Shown here: one piece after another, positions 21,272 to 25,104 of the stretch
How the letters are laid out: each line of letters begins with the position of its first letter
Numbering within the stretch: position 1 is the stretch's first letter
DNA from: Oscillospiraceae bacterium
GTDB lineage: Bacteria; Bacillota; Clostridia; Oscillospirales; Oscillospiraceae
NCBI GenBank assembly: GCA_902802215.1
Contig: CADCLH010000016.1
Span: 1 to 25,104 of the forward strand
Length of the DNA stretch: 25,104 nt
Direction: 5' to 3'
Program-made: the position numbers and the translations under genes
The notes under the pieces: generated by a model
The model's database searches: none
What the model was told of the DNA's origin: nothing
Seen by the model: only the letters and a program-made list of their open reading frames with translations

Positions 21272-22517
21272 TTGGGTAAGCTTATGAAGAGAAAGACAAA
21301 ATCCCTTTTGTGTCTGGCCCTGAGCCTTTGCCTGCTGCTCAGCGCGGCGCCGCTTCGCGCTGCCGCCGACGTCAAGCAGGAGGATATCGACGCGCTGAAG
21401 GCCAAGCGCGACGCCATCCAGGCGCAGCGCCTGGAGAAGCAGGCCGTCGTGGACCGGCTCGAGGCGGATCAGGCGAACGTGCTGGAGCAGAAGCGCGCGC
21501 TTGACGAGCGCAACCTCTACACCTTCCAGCAGATCCAGCTCAACGACGAGGAGATCGCCCTTTACGACGAGATGATCGCCGCAAAGGAGGAGGAGCTGCT
21601 GGGCGCCCAGAAGCTCGAAAAGGAGCAGCTGGAGCGCTACCGCGCGCGCGTGCGCGCGATGGAGGAGAACGGCACCCTCAACTATCTGGCGATGATCCTC
21701 AAGGCCAACAACCTCGGCGAGCTGCTCAGCGCGATCGACGACATCGGCGAGATCATGCAGAGCGACCGCAAGCTCGAGGACGCCTACATCCAGGCGCGGG
21801 AGGTCACCGAGGAGGTCAAGGCCGAGTACGAGGAGTACCGGGCGGAGATCAACGGCAAGCAGGACGCGCTGCGCAAGGAAAAGATGCAGCTCGAGGCGGA
21901 GCTCGAGGAGGCGTCCCGCCATCATGGCCGAGGAGGAACGCACCGAGGCCGCCATCGACAAGCTGGTCGCGCAGCTCGAGGCCGAGCGGGCCGAGGCCGC
22001 CAGAAAGGCTGCCGAGGAGGCCGCGAGGATCGCCGCCGCACAGGGCGGCGGAAGCTCCTCCGGCGGAGGCGGAGGAGCCGCCTACGCGGGCGCGACGGGC
22101 TCCTTCGTCTTCCCGGTCGCCTCCTATGTCTACATATCCAGCCGCTTCGGCGAGCGCGTGCATCCCATCACCGGCGAGCTCAAGAACCACAACGGCATGG
22201 ATATCGCCTCCAACATGGGCACCACCGTGTACGCGGCCGACGGAGGCAAGGTCGTGCTGGCCGAATGGTACGGCGGCTACGGCAACTGCATCATGATCGA
22301 CCACGGCAACGGCTACAAGACCCTCTACGGGCATCTCTCGGTCATCGGCGTCTCCGAGGGGCAGAGCGTTACCCAGGGCGCCGTTATCGGCGCGGTCGGC
22401 AGCACCGGCAATTCCACGGGACCGCATCTGCATTTCGAGGTCTACGCCAACGACTCGCGCATCGATCCGGAGCAGTTCTATTCGGGACTGGTCTTCTCAC
22501 CCGACGCGGGCGTATAA
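21272..22517 (+). pseudogene. Second coiled-coil M23 peptidase, interrupted by a single-base frameshift
   Basis: A paralogue of the preceding gene. The first frame (from TTG 21272, or ATG 21284) encodes a signal peptide and coiled coil to about 21916. The protein continues in the +1 frame from 21918, giving AIMAEEERTEAAIDK, a Gly/Ser-rich linker and a complete M23 domain (NHNGMD, YGHLS, HLHFEVY) to the stop at 22517. The break is at GTCCCGCC (21913-21920): removing one C restores EASAIMAEEE across the junction. Without repair, the first frame runs on as an Arg-rich, non-homologous tail to 22771, across the start of the S41 gene. The ATG at 21924 has GAGGAGG 11 nt upstream, but a product from it would lack a signal peptide. 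A true mutation, a sequencing error in the CCC run, or recoding are all possible. GAGG seven nt before the TTG at 21272 favours that start. Confidence 0.8.
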
Positions 22518-22525
22518 AACACATC

Positions 22526-22554
22526 TGCCGGACAGCCGGAACGGCTGTCCGGCA
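22526..22554 (+). terminator. Hairpin after the second M23 gene (possible terminator)
   Basis: A 13-bp stem pairs TGCCGGACAGCCG (22526-22538) with CGGCTGTCCGGCA (22542-22554), loop GAA. The T-run (TTTTT) follows only about 8 nt later, so termination may be partial, allowing read-through into the S41 gene. Confidence 0.6.
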
Positions 22555-22598
22555 TACGGCGGTTTTTCCGTGCTTTTTAGCTTTTTCAGGAGGCTTCT

Positions 22599-23840
22599 AT
22601 GAGTCTGGGCAGACGACTGCTATACGCGATCCTGCGTTTCTTCCGGGCGGTTTTCAATATCCCCGTTCGCTTCAAGTATGTGCTGATCGCCCTGCTGCTG
22701 GTGTTCGGGGGTACCTACTTCCATACCCAGCGCACGATGTACGACAACGTCGGCGGCAAGAGCGACTATGACGAGGCGATGCGCTACATCGAGATCAAGA
22801 ACGTGGTCGACAGGGAATACATCGACGAGGTCGACCGCAGCACCATGGGCGACAACGCCGCGGCCGCCATGATCTCCGGACTCGGCGACAGGTGGAGCTA
22901 CTACATGTCCCCCAACGAGTACAAGGCCTTTCAGCTCAGCTCGACCGGCGAATACGCCGGGATCGGCGTGGCCATACTCAAGGAGGAGGGCGGCGGCTTT
23001 GAGGTCATCTCCGTCAATATGGACTCGCCCGCCGCACTGGCCGGTCTGACGGCGGGGATGGTCATCACCTCCGTCGACGGGATCGACCTGCGGGACAAGA
23101 CGCTGGATCAGGCCAGGACCCTGATCCGCTCGCGCCTCAACACCAAGTTCACGCTGGGCCTCAGCCGTGGCGACCCCATCGAGGTCGACTGCTCCGGCGT
23201 GTACCAGAGCTCGGTCCACTGCCGTCTCGAAAAAACCATGGCCGGCTACGTCCAGATCCTCAACTTCGAGGCCGGGACCGCCCAGGACGCCATCGACGGG
23301 ATCGAGGAACTGCTCAATCAGGGGGCCAGCGCCCTGGTCATCGACCTGCGCGGCAATCCCGGCGGGCTTGCCACCGAGGTCGCGGACTTCCTGAATTACC
23401 TGCTGCCCAGCGGAACGCTCTTCATCCAGCGCGACAAGGACGGACATGAGGACGTCACCACCTCCGACGGCATGTGCATCCAGCTCCCGATGGCCGTGCT
23501 CATCAACGGCGACACCTACGCCGAGGCCGAGGTCTGCGCCGCCGCGATCAAGGAATACCAGTGGGCCACCATCCTCGGCGAGCCGACGACCGGCAAGACC
23601 AGGACGCAGGAGACCATCGCCCTGTCCGACGGCAGCGCCATCCGCCTGTCGACCGGCACCTATCTGACCGGCAGCCGTATGGATATCAGCGCCGCGGGCG
23701 GCGTCACGCCGGAGTATATCATCCACAACACGGATCCCAGCTCGGCCGGCACCACGGCCGGTACCACCGGCGAGAGCACCGGCACCGGCGCGACCTCGAC
23801 CGACGAGCAGCTGATGAACGCCCTCAAGATGCTGAGCTGA
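22599..23840 (+). CDS. S41 (C-terminal processing) peptidase-like protein with PDZ, catalytic Ser replaced
   Basis: The 413-residue protein has a membrane anchor (about 26-41), then a PDZ domain (about 115-190; AGIGVAILKEEGGGFEVISV) and the S41 catalytic domain (about 205-375; VIDLRGNPGG at 247-256, GEPTTGKTRTQ at 327-337). In active S41 enzymes the Ser of the SASASE or TYSAAE segment and a Lys 25 residues later form the dyad. Here the segment reads TYAEAEVC (306-313), placing Ala308 (codon GCC at 23520) exactly 25 residues before Lys333. The lysine is kept, the serine is not. The protein is therefore probably inactive as a protease and may act as a PDZ scaffold. The C-terminal tail (380-402) is Thr/Ser/Gly-rich. 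The ATG at 22599 has AGGAGG five bases upstream. It is the last gene of the FtsEX-associated group. Confidence 0.88.
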   Translation: MSLGRRLLYAILRFFRAVFNIPVRFKYVLIALLLVFGGTYFHTQRTMYDNVGGKSDYDEAMRYIEIKNVVDREYIDEVDRSTMGDNAAAAMISGLGDRWSYYMSPNEYKAFQLSSTGEYAGIGVAILKEEGGGFEVISVNMDSPAALAGLTAGMVITSVDGIDLRDKTLDQARTLIRSRLNTKFTLGLSRGDPIEVDCSGVYQSSVHCRLEKTMAGYVQILNFEAGTAQDAIDGIEELLNQGASALVIDLRGNPGGLATEVADFLNYLLPSGTLFIQRDKDGHEDVTTSDGMCIQLPMAVLINGDTYAEAEVCAAAIKEYQWATILGEPTTGKTRTQETIALSDGSAIRLSTGTYLTGSRMDISAAGGVTPEYIIHNTDPSSAGTTAGTTGESTGTGATSTDEQLMNALKMLS

Positions 23841-23851
23841 CAGAAGAAGTC

Positions 23852-23880
23852 TTGACACGGCAGGGGAGAGTCTCTATAAT
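23852..23880 (+). promoter_or_regulatory. Full-consensus sigma-A promoter of greA-lysS
   Basis: TTGACA (23852-23857) and TATAAT (23875-23880) match the consensus in all 12 positions with a 17-nt spacer, the strongest promoter in the window. Transcription should start near 23887, giving a leader of about 65 nt. Confidence 0.95.
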
Positions 23881-23952
23881 ATTTGCGCTCTCAAAAACGA
23901 AAATCCCCTTATTATTCATATTCCGCCGCCGCGGCAGAAGGAGAACGACAAT

Positions 23953-24447
23953 ATGGCCAATGCAAACGCGAGCAGATTCAAAATGAGCCAGGAGCGCCTG
24001 GACGAGATCAAGCAGGAGCTCTATTATCTGGAGACGGTCCGGGAGAAAGAGGTCTCGGAGCTGATCAAGGAGGCCAGGAGCTTCGGCGACCTGTCCGAGA
24101 ACAGCGAGTATGACGAGGCGAAAACCGAGCAGGGCAAGCTCTACTCCAAGATCGCGGAGCTCAAGGTCCTGATCGAAAACGCCGAGATCGTCGACAAGAG
24201 CGAGATCGACGCGCCGAAGGACACCGTGACGCTCGGCAGCATCGTCAGGGTGCTCGACCTCGAGTTCAACGAGGAGGACGAGTACGAGATCGTCGGCTCC
24301 CAGGAGGCCAACCCCAAGCAGAGCCGTATCTCCGACGACTCCCCCGCGGGCCGCGCGCTGCGCGGACACCGCGCCGGCGACACCGTGAGCGTTCTCGCCC
24401 CCGCCGGCGAGGTCCGGCTTCAGATCCTCTCTGTGGAAAACAAGTGA
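23953..24447 (+). CDS. greA: Transcription elongation factor GreA
   Basis: The 164-residue protein rescues backtracked RNA polymerase by stimulating cleavage of the 3' end of the transcript. The N-terminal coiled coil (about 12-80) carries the acidic tip motif ARSFGDLSENSEYDEAK (41-57), which enters the polymerase secondary channel. The C-terminal FKBP-like domain includes EYEIVGSQEANP and ISDDSPAGRAL, the GreA signature. Length is typical (about 158-164 aa). The ATG at 23953 has AAGGAG nine bases upstream. It is transcribed from the consensus promoter just before it and followed after 16 nt by lysS, a common arrangement in Firmicutes. Confidence 0.97.
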   Translation: MANANASRFKMSQERLDEIKQELYYLETVREKEVSELIKEARSFGDLSENSEYDEAKTEQGKLYSKIAELKVLIENAEIVDKSEIDAPKDTVTLGSIVRVLDLEFNEEDEYEIVGSQEANPKQSRISDDSPAGRALRGHRAGDTVSVLAPAGEVRLQILSVENK

Positions 24448-24463
24448 TTCGGAGCATGCATCC

Positions 24464-25104
24464 ATGAGCGAAGAAAGAAACAGGACCGAGGCTCCCGAGC
24501 AGGAGCTCTCGGAGATCCTGCAGATCCGCCGCGACAAGCTGGCGGCCCTGCAGCAGGAGGGGAGAGATCCCTTCGTACAGACCAGATTCCGCAGGACCGC
24601 GTGGTCGCAGGAGATCAAGGACGGCTTCGAGGCCTTCGAGGAGAAGAACGTCTCCGTCGCCGGGCGCATCCTGTCCAAGCGCGGGATGGGCAAGGCCATC
24701 TTCTGCCACATCAAGGACGACCGCGGCCAGATCCAGCTCTATATCCGCGCCGACGCCGTCACGCCGACCGAGTTTGCCGACTTCCGCAAGTACGACATCG
24801 GCGACATCATCGGGGTGTCCGGCTATGTGTTCAAGACCAAAACGGGGGAGATCTCCGTCCATGCGCAGAGCGTGACCCTGCTTTCCAAATCCCTGCGTCC
24901 GCTGCCCGAGAAGTTCCACGGCATGACCAACACCGAGCTCAAGTACCGCCAGCGCTACGTCGACCTGATCGTCAACGACGACAGCCGCCGGAACTTCGAG
25001 ATCCGCTCCCGCTTCATCTCCTATGTCCGCCGCTTCCTGGACGCGCGCGGCTACATGGAGGTGGAGACGCCCGTGCTCAACACCATCTCCGGCGGCGCCA
25101 CCGC
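24464..25104 (+). CDS. lysS: Lysyl-tRNA synthetase, class II, N-terminal part (partial)
   Basis: The first 213 codons are visible; the gene runs past the window edge. It charges tRNA-Lys. The N-terminal OB-fold anticodon-binding domain (about 55-155) has VSVAGRILSKRGMGKAIFCH and IGDIIGVSGYVFKTKTGEIS (positions about 63-82 and 114-133). The class II catalytic domain then starts with motif 1: LKYRQRYVDLI and FLDARGYMEVETPVL. These are the LysS forms rather than those of AspRS or AsnRS. The ATG at 24464 has GGAG nine bases upstream; a nearer ATG at 24456 is followed by an in-frame stop. The gap to greA is 16 nt, so it is the second gene of that operon. Confidence 0.96.
   Translation, partial: MSEERNRTEAPEQELSEILQIRRDKLAALQQEGRDPFVQTRFRRTAWSQEIKDGFEAFEEKNVSVAGRILSKRGMGKAIFCHIKDDRGQIQLYIRADAVTPTEFADFRKYDIGDIIGVSGYVFKTKTGEISVHAQSVTLLSKSLRPLPEKFHGMTNTELKYRQRYVDLIVNDDSRRNFEIRSRFISYVRRFLDARGYMEVETPVLNTISGGAT

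Noticed and set aside
21910..21925. Programmed +1 frameshift in the second M23 gene
   Set aside because: Slipping from TCC to CCC would be poorly paired, and I see no stop codon or stimulatory structure at the site. Mutation or sequence error is simpler, though recoding is not excluded.
19274..21961. Very long open frame on the minus strand across ftsX and both M23 genes
   Set aside because: It is antisense to clearly homologous plus-strand genes and its translation is low-complexity Leu/Gly/Asp/His-rich, a by-product of GC-rich codon use.

Overview
The window is a GC-rich chromosomal segment of a Gram-positive anaerobe of class Clostridia, most likely an Oscillospiraceae/Ruminococcaceae-type gut bacterium. 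This is inferred from the gene families present (DUF4364, DUF4363+DUF421, DUF4830, ammonia-dependent AsnA, a CdaR-like regulator beside FtsEX and M23/S41 proteins), strong AGGAGG ribosome binding sites, TTGACA/TATAAT-type promoters and short-hairpin terminators. No rRNA, tRNA, CRISPR array, prophage or transposase gene was found. Both window ends cut through genes (lysA at the left, lysS at the right).

Layout. 1-1183: the 3' end of lysA is translationally coupled to a 5-formyltetrahydrofolate cyclo-ligase gene that begins at a GTG. A hairpin terminator follows, then a roughly 240-bp non-coding inverted-repeat element resembling a MITE. 1184-2932: a minus-strand gene fusing a VanZ-like membrane domain to a VOC/glyoxalase-like domain is divergent from a dUTPase gene. 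3091-4389: a secreted, membrane-anchored protein with Ig-like modules. 4595-8445: glycogen synthase overlaps a family GH13 glucan hydrolase with an unrecognised N-terminal region. 8613-10135: nrdR, convergent with a DUF421/DUF4363 pair. 10192-12930: an amino-sugar cluster made of a degenerate NagB-like protein, a GlmM-type phosphohexosamine mutase, and a stand-alone left-handed beta-helix acyltransferase like the GlmU C-terminal domain. 13067-13849: an unrecognised Cys-rich protein, divergent from a DUF4364 regulator and asnA. 15596-16881: a DUF4830 protein, divergent from an RsuA-family pseudouridine synthase. 17178-23840: a cell-envelope module of CdaR/PucR-like regulator, ftsE, ftsX, two tandem coiled-coil M23 peptidase genes (the second frameshifted) and an S41/PDZ protein lacking its catalytic serine. 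23953-end: greA and lysS behind a full-consensus promoter.

How the genes fit together. GlgA and the GH13 enzyme form a glycogen/alpha-glucan unit. The NagB-like, GlmM and GlmU-C-like proteins look like part of a route to N-acetylglucosamine-1-phosphate. FtsEX with EnvC/PcsB-like coiled-coil M23 proteins is the known arrangement in which an ABC-type complex activates peptidoglycan hydrolases at division or elongation sites. The S41 protein next to them appears to be a catalytically dead scaffold.

I found no clear novel defence or mobile system. The most interesting points are the predicted pseudoprotease, the degenerate NagB homologue inside a sugar-activation operon, the VanZ-VOC fusion, the frameshifted M23 paralogue and the MITE-like element.
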